Assembly (NCBI RefSeq): GCF_900102875.1
Contig: NZ_FNGH01000006.1
Span: forward strand, 186,001-250,000
DNA from: Franzmannia pantelleriensis
GTDB lineage: Bacteria; Pseudomonadota; Gammaproteobacteria; Pseudomonadales; Halomonadaceae
Direction of reading: 5' to 3'
DNA length: 64,000 nt
How positions within the stretch are numbered: the stretch's first letter is position 1; every line of letters begins with the position of its first letter. Both the position numbers and the translations under genes were made by a program. The notes beneath the pieces are model-generated. The model was given only the letters and a program-made list of their open reading frames with translations. It was not told where the DNA came from and made no database searches. Below are positions 34,773 through 44,065 of the stretch, piece by piece.

Positions 34773-35810
34773 TCAGCGTTCGCCGGCCAGCGGGGTGAGA
34801 AAGCGTTGGCGCCGCTCGGCATGGTCAAGCGGCTGGGCCAACAGGTGGACAAGCTTGGTGAATGTGGCTTCCGGGGTCATGGCATCGGCACACAGCACGC
34901 CGGCATCGGCGAGGCCGCGGCCGGCGGCATAGTGGCCGATCTCGATACTGCCGTGGGGGCACTGGCTGAGGGCGACGAGTAGCTTGCCCTCACCGCTGGC
35001 GCGGGCCAGTACGCCGAGCAGCTCGGGGTCATCGGGGGCGTTGCCGCCGCCCCATACCTCGAGCAGGGCGCCTTGGACCTCGGCGGGCTCGAGCCAGGCA
35101 GCGACTTGCCAGGCGGCGATGCCCGGCCATAGCGCGATGCGCACCACTTTGGATTGATAGTCGGGCAGCTCGAAGCGTGGCGCGCCACGCTGCTGCTCGG
35201 CCAGGCCGCGGCTGGGATAGAGCACTGGACGGTGGTCGACGAGTTCGCCTAGAGGCGGGTAGTTGGGGCTGTTGAAGGCGTCGGCGGCCTGGGTCTGCCA
35301 CTTGCGCGCCCGGGTGGCGCGCAGCAGCTTGCCGGCGAAGCATACGGCGACCTCCTGCAGCATGGGCTCGGCGGCAAAGCGCAGCGCCGCCTCGATATTA
35401 TCCAGGGCGTCGGAGCGCTCGGCCTCCAGCGGTTGCATGGCGCCGGTGACCACCACCGGGATGTCGATGCCCTGCAGCTGGTAGGCCAGACTGGCGGCGC
35501 TCCAGGTCAGGGTGTCGGTGCCGTGCAGCACGACGATGCCGGCGTAGCGCTGCCGGGCGTGCTGCTCGGCGATCAGCCGGGCCAGGCCCTGCCAGGTGGC
35601 GGGGGTGGCGGCGCTGGAGTCGATGGGTTGGGGTGTCTCGATCAGCTCGAAGGCCGGCAGGTCGGCCTGCCGCGCCGGGGGTAGGCTGGCCAGGGCGGTG
35701 GTCAGACGCGAGCCAAAGTCGCCGCCGGGCACCAGGCCCGCGACGCTGGGCAGCATGCCGAGGGTGCCTCCGGTGTAGATAACGAGAAGCGGACGAGGGG
35801 GCTGCGCCAT
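34773..35810 (-). CDS. ansA: Type I (cytoplasmic) L-asparaginase
   Basis: The 345-residue enzyme hydrolyses asparagine to aspartate and ammonia. It has no signal peptide, so it is the cytoplasmic type I form. Active-site motifs are intact: YTGGTLGM with the nucleophilic threonine at residue 13, VVLHGTDTLTWSAASLAYQL with the second Thr-Asp pair, and the lysine in RATRARKWQ. Length and motif spacing fit AnsA. It begins 64 bases after the esterase-like gene, on the same strand. Role in this locus appears to be unlinked housekeeping. Confidence 0.9.
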   Translation of the reverse strand: MAQPPRPLLVIYTGGTLGMLPSVAGLVPGGDFGSRLTTALASLPPARQADLPAFELIETPQPIDSSAATPATWQGLARLIAEQHARQRYAGIVVLHGTDTLTWSAASLAYQLQGIDIPVVVTGAMQPLEAERSDALDNIEAALRFAAEPMLQEVAVCFAGKLLRATRARKWQTQAADAFNSPNYPPLGELVDHRPVLYPSRGLAEQQRGAPRFELPDYQSKVVRIALWPGIAAWQVAAWLEPAEVQGALLEVWGGGNAPDDPELLGVLARASGEGKLLVALSQCPHGSIEIGHYAAGRGLADAGVLCADAMTPEATFTKLVHLLAQPLDHAERRQRFLTPLAGER

Positions 35811-35874
35811 GACGGGTTTCCTGTTGCGGGCTTAAGGAGTCGGCGAGTCATGATACCCGAGGATGGTGCTACGA

Positions 35875-36771
35875 TCAGTCGTCGACTCTACGGCTTAGGA
35901 AGTCGATGCCGGCGTCGATGGCGCCGCCGCGGGTGACGAAGCTGGTCAGGTGCCCGCGCAGCCGCTGCAGATAGAGTTCGCTGTGAATGCCGCGGTCGAG
36001 CAGCGCCTGATGGAAATCCTTGGCGTGGTCTACCGGCACCAGGCGGTCCTGGGTGCCATGAAACAAGAAGAAGGCCGGGGCGCTGTCGCCGAGCTGGCGC
36101 GCCGGCGAGGCGAGCCGATACTGCTCGGGCACCTCGGCGCGGGTGCCGCCGAGGAACTGCACCACTAGCCGCCCGTCGTTGAACTTGAACAGGTCGGTGG
36201 GCATGCCGCCGGCGAGTACCGCCTGCAGCCGGGTATGCTCGCCGCCGTAGGGGGTGGCCAGTTCGGGGCGGTCGGCGCTTAAGCCGAGCAGCCCGACCAA
36301 ATGGGCACCCGAAGAAAAGCCCGCGCCGACCAGGCGCCGGGTGTCGATGCGCCACTCGTCGGCATGCTGATGCAGCCAGCGCATGGCGATCTGCAAGTCG
36401 TGCAGCTGAGCGGGAAATTGGTACGCCGGGGCGAAGCGATGTTCGACATTGATTGCCACGAAGCCTGCCTGAGCGAGCCGCAAGGCGATCCCGTCCATAT
36501 CGCTGCGGTCACGGCGCTGCCAGCCACCGCCGTGTACCACCAGTGCCGCGGGTCGCAGCCCGTTGCCGTGATCGTCGGGCAGGTAGACGTCTGCCCGCAG
36601 CGTTTCGGGCCAGTCGTCTGGGGTATAGGTTAGCCCTTCGAGGCGGGTGACCTGCTGGCTGGCGCTGCCGAGACCCGGGGGCGGTTCGCTCGGGGCGTTG
36701 AGGTGACGGCTGCAGCCGGCCAGCAGCAGGGGCAGGCAGAGCAGGGCGATCAGTCGACGATAGGGCGGCAT
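35875..36771 (-). CDS. Alpha/beta-hydrolase lipoprotein, esterase-like
   Basis: A 298-residue predicted lipoprotein: signal RRLIALLCLPLLLAGC with lipobox LLAGC. The mature part is an alpha/beta hydrolase of the hormone-sensitive-lipase/carboxylesterase type: oxyanion motif ALVVHGGGWQRRD, nucleophile elbow GAGFSSGAHLVGL, acid in GTQDRLVPVDHA and histidine in LRGHLTSF. Such enzymes act on ester substrates at the cell envelope; the natural substrate is unknown. An AT-rich stretch upstream (36800-36850) may hold its promoter. Confidence 0.82.
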   Translation of the reverse strand: MPPYRRLIALLCLPLLLAGCSRHLNAPSEPPPGLGSASQQVTRLEGLTYTPDDWPETLRADVYLPDDHGNGLRPAALVVHGGGWQRRDRSDMDGIALRLAQAGFVAINVEHRFAPAYQFPAQLHDLQIAMRWLHQHADEWRIDTRRLVGAGFSSGAHLVGLLGLSADRPELATPYGGEHTRLQAVLAGGMPTDLFKFNDGRLVVQFLGGTRAEVPEQYRLASPARQLGDSAPAFFLFHGTQDRLVPVDHAKDFHQALLDRGIHSELYLQRLRGHLTSFVTRGGAIDAGIDFLSRRVDD

Positions 36772-36887
36772 GGCGGCTATCCGTACGGTGGTGGGTGCGC
36801 ATCTTATACAAGGCTATACGCTCGTAGAGGCTTTGTGTATATATTGATGCGACCCACACCGGTACCCGGGGTTCCCTCGATCGTGCC

Positions 36888-37250
36888 CTATGCCTCGAGG
36901 TTGATCAGTCGCCCCTGTAGTTCGCTGAGTGACTCGGCGATGCGCAGCACCTCTTCGCTGGGGATCTGGCGAATGACGTCGCCGCTGTCGCGGTCGACGA
37001 TCTTGGTCACGGTACGCGAGTCGAAATCGTTGAGATGGAATTCGATGCCGTAGGGGCGCATGACTTCATTGATGCGCAGTACCGGTTCGCTTAGGTTGCC
37101 GGTCGGGGGCAGGGCGGCGGCGCCGCGCTCGGCCTGCTTTTCGGGGGCCGGCAGCGGGCTCTGGCCCAGCTGGCCAAGCATGCTGTCCAGTCGCTGCTGT
37201 GCGGTCAAGCCATGGGTGGCGTGACTCATGTCATTGATCAGGTCGCTCAT
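36888..37250 (-). CDS. flaG: FlaG family flagellar protein
   Basis: The 120-residue protein has a disordered N-terminal half and the FlaG domain in the second half: EPVLRINEVMRPYGIEFHLNDFDSRTVTKIVDRDSGDVIRQIPSEEVLRIAESLSELQG. FlaG proteins are usually encoded beside flagellin and affect filament length; the exact mechanism is not settled. Here the gene stands alone, far from any flagellin gene in this window, and has its own sigma-28-type promoter with ten G/C in the spacer. The ATG at 37250 is preceded by a weak GGGAC. Confidence 0.88.
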   Translation of the reverse strand: MSDLINDMSHATHGLTAQQRLDSMLGQLGQSPLPAPEKQAERGAAALPPTGNLSEPVLRINEVMRPYGIEFHLNDFDSRTVTKIVDRDSGDVIRQIPSEEVLRIAESLSELQGRLINLEA

Positions 37251-37292
37251 TTTATGTCCCTATCCCTGCAGATGGCTCTTCTGTCCAGATGG

Positions 37293-37320
37293 TTATCGGC
37301 AGGGGGGGGGGTTAGCTTTA
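37293..37320 (-). promoter_or_regulatory. Sigma-28-type promoter of flaG with a homopolymeric spacer
   Basis: Reading leftward: TAAA (37317-37320), sixteen bases, then a perfect GCCGATAA (37293-37300). Other promoters of this class in the window (flgM, flgK, fliL) have fifteen bases here. The extra base falls in an uninterrupted run of ten G (37302-37311 on the plus strand), so loss of one would restore the usual spacing. Confidence 0.7.
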
Positions 37321-37357
37321 GTGCGACCTGTCAAATGATAGCGGACGCTGGTGCTGC

Positions 37358-38086
37358 TCATGCATTGGCGGGGGTGTGGGCGGTCGTGGCGAGGCGCGCG
37401 ACCATGGCCGTTACCATGCGTGCCGAGTGGTCCGCGGCCTTGGCCAGGAACTGCTCGAAGCTCAGGTGGTTGTCGCCACCCCCGGCAATATCCGAGAGTG
37501 CGCGGATCACCACGAAGGGGCAGCCGTAGAGGTGGCAGGTCTGGGCGATGGCGGCGGCTTCCATTTCGGCGGCGAGCATGGTCGGGAAGCGCGAGCGGGT
37601 CTTGGTGACCAGCTCGGGGCAGGCCATGAATACATCGCCGGTGGCGATAAGGCCTTCCACTACGCGCACTTCGCCGAGCGCCTCGACGCTATGACGGGCC
37701 ACCGTCACCAGCCGCTGGTCGGGCAGGTAGGCGGCAGGCATCTGCGGGACCTGGCCGTGCTCGTAGCCGAACACCACGGCGTCGACGTCGTGGTGGCGCA
37801 CTTCGCTGGAGACCACCACGTCACCGATCTCGAGCCCTTCGCCGAAGCCACCGGCGGAGCCGGTGTTGATGATCGCCTCGGGCTGATAAGTGTCGAGCAG
37901 CAGGGTAGTGCCGATGGCAGCGTTGACCTTGCCGATACCGGATTGAAGGATCACCACCTCGACACCGTGCAGACGGCCGATATGAAAAGTGCAGCCGACG
38001 TGCTGGCGGGTCTTGCCATCTTCGAGCAGGCTCGCCAGGTAGGTGACCTCCTGGGCCATGGCCCCGATGATGCCGATGCGCTTCAT
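37358..38086 (-). CDS. mtnN: MTA/SAH nucleosidase
   Basis: MtnN cleaves adenine from 5'-methylthioadenosine and S-adenosylhomocysteine; the S-ribosylhomocysteine made from the latter is the LuxS substrate. From ATG 38086 it has 242 residues. It starts [14 protein letters not shown] with the conserved catalytic glutamate near residue 13, and has [32 protein letters not shown] and [11 protein letters not shown] with the general acid aspartate. The start overlaps the luxS stop (ATGA), so the two consecutive enzymes of the activated methyl cycle are translationally coupled. Confidence 0.95.
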   Translation of the reverse strand: MKRIGIIGAMAQEVTYLASLLEDGKTRQHVGCTFHIGRLHGVEVVILQSGIGKVNAAIGTTLLLDTYQPEAIINTGSAGGFGEGLEIGDVVVSSEVRHHDVDAVVFGYEHGQVPQMPAAYLPDQRLVTVARHSVEALGEVRVVEGLIATGDVFMACPELVTKTRSRFPTMLAAEMEAAAIAQTCHLYGCPFVVIRALSDIAGGGDNHLSFEQFLAKAADHSARMVTAMVARLATTAHTPANA

Positions 38087-38550
38087 GCGAAGACGCTCCG
38101 CCACTCGTCGCGCTTGGCGAGAAACTCGCGGGCGACCTGCTGGGCGCCTTCGAGGCTATGGCTGGCTGCCCAGCCGCACTGCATCTCGTTGCAGGCAGGG
38201 ACTTCCTCGGCGACCAGGATGTCTTCGAGGGTCTTGCGCAGCAGCTCGAGGACGTCGTCATAGTCGTCGTGATTGATCAGCGCGATGTAGAAACCGGTCT
38301 GACAGCCCATCGGACTGATGTCGACGACCTTGTTGGTGTGGTTGCGCGACAGTTCGGCCATCAGGTGCTCGAGGGAGTGCAGGGCGGGCATCTCCATGTG
38401 CGCCTGGTTGGGCTGGCAGATGCGCATGTCGTACTTGTGAATCTGGTCGCCGTTGTCGCCGACCTTGACCCCTGCCAAGCGCACGTAGGGTGCCTTGACC
38501 TTGGTGTGGTCGAGATTGAAGCTTTCCACGTTCATCTGCTGTTCGCTCAT
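38083..38550 (-). CDS. luxS: LuxS, S-ribosylhomocysteine lyase
   Basis: LuxS splits S-ribosylhomocysteine into homocysteine and DPD, the precursor of autoinducer-2. From ATG 38550 it has 155 residues; an earlier start at 38607 is unsupported. The metal site is intact: His58 and His62 in LHSLEHLM and Cys125 in NEMQCGW. The catalytic Cys83 lies in [10 protein letters not shown]. It is followed directly by mtnN, so the pair detoxifies SAH and should release AI-2. No AI-2 receptor or lsr gene is seen here. Confidence 0.95.
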   Translation of the reverse strand: MSEQQMNVESFNLDHTKVKAPYVRLAGVKVGDNGDQIHKYDMRICQPNQAHMEMPALHSLEHLMAELSRNHTNKVVDISPMGCQTGFYIALINHDDYDDVLELLRKTLEDILVAEEVPACNEMQCGWAASHSLEGAQQVAREFLAKRDEWRSVFA

Positions 38551-38622
38551 GGCGGCCTCGCGATGATGGAGAATTGAAGGGGCGCGTAGCCCTGAGAAGG
38601 CGCGCATTCTACCTGACTCAGC

Positions 38623-39486
38623 TCACGCTTGCATGGCGTCGTGAACGTCGGCGGCGTAGAGGGTGTTCTCGAGCAGGGAGGCGACGGTCATCGGGCCAAC
38701 ACCACCGGGCACCGGGGTGATGAAGCTGGCGCGCTCGGCGGCGGGGGCGAATTCGACGTCGCCGATCAAGCGGCCGTCGTCTTCGCGGTTAATGCCGACA
38801 TCGATGACGATGGCGCCATCGCGAACCCATTCGCCCTTGACCAGTCCGGGCTTGCCCACGGCGACCACCAGCAGCTCTGCGCGGCGCACGTGGTCTTCGA
38901 GATCGCGGGTGAAGCGGTGGCAGACGGTGGTGGTGCAGCCGGCCAGCATCAGCTCGAGGGCCATGGGGCGGCCGACGATATTGGAGGCGCCCACCACCGT
39001 GGCGTTGAGGCCGCGGACATCGAGGCCGCTCTCCTGAAGCAGGGTCATGATGCCCTTGGGGGTGCACGGCCGCATCACCGGCAAGCGCTGGGCCAGACGG
39101 CCGAGGTTGTAGGGGTGAAAGCCGTCGACGTCCTTATGCGGCAGGATGCGCTCGAGTATCGGCCGTGCGTCGAGGTGCCCGGGTAGCGGCAGCTGCAGCA
39201 GGATGCCGTCGACGCTGGGGTCAGCATTAAGGCTATCGATCAGTCCCTCGAGCTCGGCCTGGCTGATGTCGCTGGGCAGTTCGTGCTGGACCGAGTGAAT
39301 GCCGGCCTCGTCACAGGCGCGGTGCTTGTTGCGTACGTAGACGTGTGAGGCGGGATCATCGCCGACCAGGACAACGGCAAGGCCGGGAGTCCGTCCGCCT
39401 GCGTCACGCCGTGCGGCGACCTGGCGGGCGACCTGTTGGCGTACGTGAGCGGCAATTGCCTTGCCATCAATCAACTGGGCGGTCAT
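38623..39486 (-). CDS. folD: FolD, methylenetetrahydrofolate dehydrogenase/cyclohydrolase
   Basis: FolD is the two-step enzyme that turns 5,10-methylene-THF into 10-formyl-THF. From ATG 39486 it has 287 residues, the normal size. The catalytic Tyr50 and Lys54 lie in HVYVRNKH. Other hallmarks are [27 protein letters not shown] and the NADP-binding [17 protein letters not shown]; it ends with [19 protein letters not shown]. It runs leftward, diverging from the tRNA cluster, and is 72 bases ahead of luxS, so the one-carbon and methyl-cycle genes may share a transcript. Confidence 0.96.
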   Translation of the reverse strand: MTAQLIDGKAIAAHVRQQVARQVAARRDAGGRTPGLAVVLVGDDPASHVYVRNKHRACDEAGIHSVQHELPSDISQAELEGLIDSLNADPSVDGILLQLPLPGHLDARPILERILPHKDVDGFHPYNLGRLAQRLPVMRPCTPKGIMTLLQESGLDVRGLNATVVGASNIVGRPMALELMLAGCTTTVCHRFTRDLEDHVRRAELLVVAVGKPGLVKGEWVRDGAIVIDVGINREDDGRLIGDVEFAPAAERASFITPVPGGVGPMTVASLLENTLYAADVHDAMQA

Positions 39487-39620
39487 TGAGTAATCCCCTG
39501 GCACATGGTGGGTGTGGCCTGCGTGCGGCTGCAGGCGCCGAAAACGGTATGGGCGGCGATTTTCGCATGTGCCGGGCCTGAGTCAAAGCGCCCATGTTCG
39601 GCTCCGGCATTGCTAAAGGC

Positions 39621-39648
39621 TTGACCGCAGGCGAAACATCCGTAGAAT
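39621..39648 (+). promoter_or_regulatory. Sigma-70-type promoter of the tRNA cluster
   Basis: TTGACC (39621-39626), 16 bases, TAGAAT (39643-39648), followed by a GC-rich ACGCCTCGC stretch like the discriminators of stable-RNA promoters. tRNA-Pro begins 53 bases downstream. Confidence 0.7.
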
Positions 39649-39701
39649 ACGCCTCGCATTGCCGGGGCCCAATGGGTCCGGCAGGTTGAGCGAAATGTCG
39701 G

Positions 39702-39778
39702 CGGGGTGTAGCGCAGTCTGGTAGCGCGCCTGCTTTGGGAGCAGGATGTCGGGGGTTCGAATCCCTCCACCCCGACCA
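39702..39778 (+). tRNA. tRNA-Pro (anticodon TGG)
   Basis: A 77-base cloverleaf: acceptor CGGGGTG / CACCCCG, D-arm with AGCGCAGTCTGGTAGCGC, anticodon stem CCTGC / GCAGG around loop TTTGGGA with anticodon TGG, and T-arm GGGGGTTCGAATCCCTC. The 3' CCA is encoded. It closely resembles the E. coli proM sequence in layout. First gene of the cluster. Confidence 0.97.
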
Positions 39779-39849
39779 TTTCAACTGTTTGATTATATTG
39801 AAAAAATATCATCAAGGGGTTGTCGGCACGAGCCTGAAGGTCGTAGAAT

Positions 39850-39926
39850 GCGCCCATAGCTCAATCGGATAGAGCAACGGCCTTCTAAGCCGTAGGTTGC
39901 AGGTTCGAGTCCTGCTGGGCGCGCCA
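39850..39926 (+). tRNA. tRNA-Arg (anticodon TCT)
   Basis: A 77-base cloverleaf: acceptor GCGCCCA / TGGGCGC, anticodon stem ACGGC / GCCGT with loop CTTCTAA and anticodon TCT, T-arm GCAGGTTCGAGTCCTGC, encoded CCA. It decodes AGA/AGG, rare codons in this GC-rich genome. A TAGAAT just before it lies too close to the gene start to be its promoter. Confidence 0.96.
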
Positions 39927-39988
39927 GGATAGGCGTTGTCGTGGCAGGCAGTAATGAGCAAGCGCAGGTCAGGCTGGTTCATGGCGAC

Positions 39989-40064
39989 GGTGGATGTAGC
40001 TCAGTGGTAGAGCCCCGGATTGTGGCTCCGGTGGTCGTGGGTTCGATCCCCATCATCCACCCCA
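39989..40064 (+). tRNA. tRNA-His (anticodon GTG), first copy
   Basis: A 76-base tRNA including the extra 5' G needed by HisRS. Acceptor GTGGATG / CATCCAC, anticodon stem CCGGA / TCCGG with loop TTGTGGC, T-arm CGTGGGTTCGATCCCCA, encoded CCA. Identical to the copy 119 bases downstream. Confidence 0.97.
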
Positions 40065-40107
40065 TTCGCCATCCTGCTTTGATAGATTGCGCTGTGTTTC
40101 AGGTAGT

Positions 40108-40183
40108 GGTGGATGTAGCTCAGTGGTAGAGCCCCGGATTGTGGCTCCGGTGGTCGTGGGTTCGATCCCCATCATCCACCCCA
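40108..40183 (+). tRNA. tRNA-His (anticodon GTG), second copy
   Basis: Exact repeat of the preceding tRNA-His over its whole length, with unrelated flanks. The 43-base spacer shows no own promoter, so it is probably processed from the same precursor as the first copy. Confidence 0.97.
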
Positions 40184-40477
40184 TTACCTCCCGCATCACT
40201 TTCTTTTTCTCGTATCATGTCTACTTCGTCTGCTGCGCCAAATGGCGGTGGCAGTTTTTGGCGTGTCTGCGCATAAAAATGCGCGTCACAGGCTTGATCG
40301 ATCGCTGCAGGCCTTGTAAACCGCAGCGTTGCCCCCATAGACGAGGCATGGCGCGCTTGCCAGAGGCTGGCGGGGTTCATAGAATTACCCCCTTTGCTCT
40401 CGCTGCGCAAATCAGCACATTCACGCATTCAACAGACAACGCATTCATCAGAACGCCCAGTCGGTAGAGGACTATTC
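40184..40477. other. tRNA-His to tig intergenic region
   Basis: These 294 bases hold the end of the tRNA transcript and the tig promoter. There is a T-rich stretch (TTTCTTTTTC, 40200-40209) soon after the last tRNA but no stable hairpin before it. A TTGATC at about 40293 with TAAACC 17 bases on is a weak promoter candidate. I see no gene here. Confidence 0.5.
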
Positions 40478-41857
40478 ATGCAAGTTTCCGTCGAAACGAC
40501 CTCCCAGATCGAACGCCGTGTCACGGTTCAGGTGCCGGCAGAAGAGGTCGACCAGGCCGTTGCGGCCCGTCTCAAGGACACTGCCAAGAACGTTCGCCTG
40601 AACGGCTTCCGCCAGGGCAAGGTGCCGATGACCGTGGTGCGTAAGCGCTTTGGCGGCCAGGTTCGCAATGAGGTGGTGGGCGAGGTGATGCGTGAGCGTT
40701 ACGTCCAGGCGATCACTCAAGAGAGCCTCAATCCCGCCGGTTACCCGCAGATCGAGCCGACCGTCAACGAGGACGGCAAGGATCTCGAGTTCGTTGCCAC
40801 GCTGGAGATCTATCCTGAGGTGGCACTCAACGGTATCGAGGGCACCGAGGTCGAGCGCCCGGTGGTCGAGATCAAGGACGCCGATGTCGACCAGATGATC
40901 GAGACCCTGCGCAAGCAGAACGCCTCCTGGGAGACCGTTGAGCGCGCCGCCGAAGATGGCGATCAGATCACCATCGATTTCCAGGGCTTCCTGGGCGATG
41001 AGCCGTTCGAGGGCGGCAGCGCCGAGAACCACGAGCTGGTGCTGGGCTCCAACAGCTTCATCCCCGGCTTCGAAGAGCAGCTGGTCGGCGCCAAGGCGGG
41101 CGACGAGAAAGAGCTCAAGGTGACATTCCCGGAGGACTATCAGGCCGAGAACCTGGCCGGTCAGGAAGCGACCTTCAAGGTCAAGGTGCACAAGGTCAGC
41201 GCCCAGCAGCTCGCCGAGGTCAACGAGGAATTCATCAAGCAGTTTGGCGTCGAAGAGGGAGATGTCGAGAAGTTCCGTGCCGAAGTGCACAAGAACATGA
41301 CCCGCGAGGCCAAGCAGGCGGTGGACAACCGCGTCAAGCAGCAGGTGCTCGAGGCGCTCAAGAAGGTCAATGACATCCCGGTGCCGCAAGCGCTGGTTCA
41401 GCAGGAAACCGATGCTCTCAAGCGTCAGGCCGCACAGCAGTTTGGCCTGGGTGAGGACTTCGACGTTTCTCAGCTGCCCAATGAGCTGTTCGCCGAGCAG
41501 GCCAAGAGCCGCGTCCAGGTCGGTCTGCTGCTGGCCGAGGTGATCAAGTCGGGTGAGCTCGAGGCGAGCGACGATGAGATCAAGGCCAAGGTCGAGGAGT
41601 TGGCTCAGCAGTATCAGGAGCCTGAGCAGGTTATCGAGTACTACCTGAGCAACGATCAGCTCAAGACCCAGCTGAAGTCGGCGATTCTCGAGGAGAAGGC
41701 GGTCGATTCGCTGCTCGACCAGGCGACCGTCAAGGACGTCGAGATGTCCTACGAGGAAGCCCTGCAGGCGGCTCAGCAGCAGGCTGAGGCCGGTGATGCC
41801 GAGGACGGCGCCGAACAAGGTGCCGAGGAAAGCGAAGACGACGCCGCCAAGCAGTAA
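40478..41857 (+). CDS. tig: Trigger factor, ribosome-associated chaperone
   Basis: Trigger factor binds at the ribosome exit and helps new chains fold. From ATG 40478 (TAGAGG upstream) it has 459 residues; the 28 extra residues of the longer frame are unrelated. N-terminal ribosome-binding domain with the signature NGFRQGKVPMTVV; FKBP-like prolyl isomerase domain around 150-245 (DGDQITIDFQGFLGDEPFEGG, FIPGFEEQLVGAKAGDE); then the long helical C-terminal domain, ending in a strongly acidic tail. It heads the tig-clpP-clpX-lon series conserved in gammaproteobacteria. Confidence 0.96.
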   Translation: MQVSVETTSQIERRVTVQVPAEEVDQAVAARLKDTAKNVRLNGFRQGKVPMTVVRKRFGGQVRNEVVGEVMRERYVQAITQESLNPAGYPQIEPTVNEDGKDLEFVATLEIYPEVALNGIEGTEVERPVVEIKDADVDQMIETLRKQNASWETVERAAEDGDQITIDFQGFLGDEPFEGGSAENHELVLGSNSFIPGFEEQLVGAKAGDEKELKVTFPEDYQAENLAGQEATFKVKVHKVSAQQLAEVNEEFIKQFGVEEGDVEKFRAEVHKNMTREAKQAVDNRVKQQVLEALKKVNDIPVPQALVQQETDALKRQAAQQFGLGEDFDVSQLPNELFAEQAKSRVQVGLLLAEVIKSGELEASDDEIKAKVEELAQQYQEPEQVIEYYLSNDQLKTQLKSAILEEKAVDSLLDQATVKDVEMSYEEALQAAQQQAEAGDAEDGAEQGAEESEDDAAKQ

Positions 41858-41878
41858 GCTTCCGGCAAACGTTGACAG

Positions 41879-41896
41879 GCCCGGCAACCGCCGGGC
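41879..41896 (+). terminator. Hairpin after tig
   Basis: Seven-base perfect stem GCCCGGC / GCCGGGC with an AACC loop, followed by TTGG only. It could partly terminate tig transcripts or mark the 3' end before the clpP start region. Confidence 0.4.
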
Positions 41897-41973
41897 TTGG
41901 CGTCATGGTGTAAGGTAGACGATATCCGGGTTCGCCTGGATGCTTACCACAGCGATTAAAGGACATCACACAG

Positions 41974-42594
41974 ATGGGCAACGAGTTCGATATTCAAAAC
42001 GCCGGTGGCCTGGTGCCAATGGTGGTCGAGCAGAGTGCACGCGGCGAGCGGGCCTACGACATCTACTCGCGCCTGCTCAAGGAGCGTGTGATCTTCCTGG
42101 TTGGGCCAGTAGAAGACTACATGGCGAACCTGGTCGTGGCGCAGATGCTGTTCCTCGAGTCCGAGAATCCGGACAAGGACATTCATCTCTACATCAATTC
42201 GCCGGGTGGCTCGGTGACGGCAGGCATGTCCATTTACGACACCATGCAGTTCATCAAGCCTGACGTCTCTACGGTGTGCATCGGTCAGGCGGCCAGCATG
42301 GGCGCCCTGTTGTTGACTGGCGGTGCCGCTGGCAAGCGCTTCTGTTTGCCCAATTCGCGGATGATGATTCATCAGCCGCTGGGCGGCTACCAGGGCCAGG
42401 CGTCGGATATCGAGATCCATACCAAGGAAATTCTCAGTATCCGGCACAAGCTCAACAAGATTCTCGCCGAGCATACCGGGCAGGACATCGAGACCATTGC
42501 CAAGGATACCGATCGTGATAACTTCATGAACGGGCCCCAGGCAGCAGAGTATGGTCTGATCGATGCCGTGCTGGATAAGCGCCCGGCATCCTGA
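41974..42594 (+). CDS. clpP: ClpP, ATP-dependent protease proteolytic subunit
   Basis: ClpP forms the 14-subunit barrel that degrades proteins unfolded by ClpX or ClpA. The 206-residue precursor has an intact Ser-His-Asp triad: Ser108 in [11 protein letters not shown], His133 in [10 protein letters not shown], and Asp182 in [29 protein letters not shown] is also present. A short propeptide precedes the mature end, as in E. coli. An AAAGGACATCACAC leader gives the ribosome site. It is 78 bases ahead of clpX. Confidence 0.97.
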   Translation: MGNEFDIQNAGGLVPMVVEQSARGERAYDIYSRLLKERVIFLVGPVEDYMANLVVAQMLFLESENPDKDIHLYINSPGGSVTAGMSIYDTMQFIKPDVSTVCIGQAASMGALLLTGGAAGKRFCLPNSRMMIHQPLGGYQGQASDIEIHTKEILSIRHKLNKILAEHTGQDIETIAKDTDRDNFMNGPQAAEYGLIDAVLDKRPAS

Positions 42595-42633
42595 TAGCGT
42601 GATTTCCTGCTAAGTTTTCACGATAGGCAACTC

Positions 42634-42653
42634 CGGCGGCTTACCGGCCGCCG
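42634..42653 (+). other. Hairpin between clpP and clpX
   Basis: Seven-base perfect stem CGGCGGC / GCCGCCG with a six-base loop, ending 19 bases before the clpX start. No T run follows. It may tune ClpX output or stabilise the clpP message. Confidence 0.4.
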
Positions 42654-42672
42654 TCCGTAATGAGGTACGCGA

Positions 42673-43953
<1,281 letters not shown>

Positions 43954-43973
43954 GTCCGCCGCTGATCCGTGCG

Positions 43974-43998
43974 CGGGGCCATGCGAGTCATGGCCCCG
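43974..43998 (+). terminator. Hairpin after clpX
   Basis: Ten-base stem CGGGGCCATG / CATGGCCCCG with a five-base CGAGT loop, followed by TTCGCTTG. The T tract is weak, so partial read-through into lon is possible. Confidence 0.55.
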
Positions 43999-44002
43999 TT
44001 CG

Positions 44003-44029
44003 CTTGTAAAGTGCCGGCGATGCCCCCAT
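44003..44029 (+). promoter_or_regulatory. Candidate sigma-32 (heat-shock) promoter of lon
   Basis: CTTGTAA (44003-44009), 14 bases, CCCCAT (44024-44029), close to the RpoH consensus CTTGAAA-N11-16-CCCCAT. It lies 36 bases before the lon ATG. lon is a heat-shock gene in E. coli, which supports the call. Confidence 0.65.
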
Positions 44030-44065
44030 CACCAGACCAATCCCCCGATTTGAGGAACGTCTGCG

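Noticed and set aside
39820-39849. TTGTCG...TAGAAT pair just before tRNA-Arg
   Set aside because: The -10-like box ends one base before the mature tRNA, leaving no room for a start site; the tRNA is more likely read from the promoter before tRNA-Pro.
39702-40183. tRNA cluster as an integration site for a mobile element
   Set aside because: No integrase, no repeated tRNA 3' end fragment apart from the full second tRNA-His, and flanking genes are conserved housekeeping genes.
40472-41887. A 471-codon open frame antisense to the whole of tig
   Set aside because: It mirrors tig exactly, has a leucine-rich composition produced by reversed GC-rich codons, and has no ribosome site or family motif.
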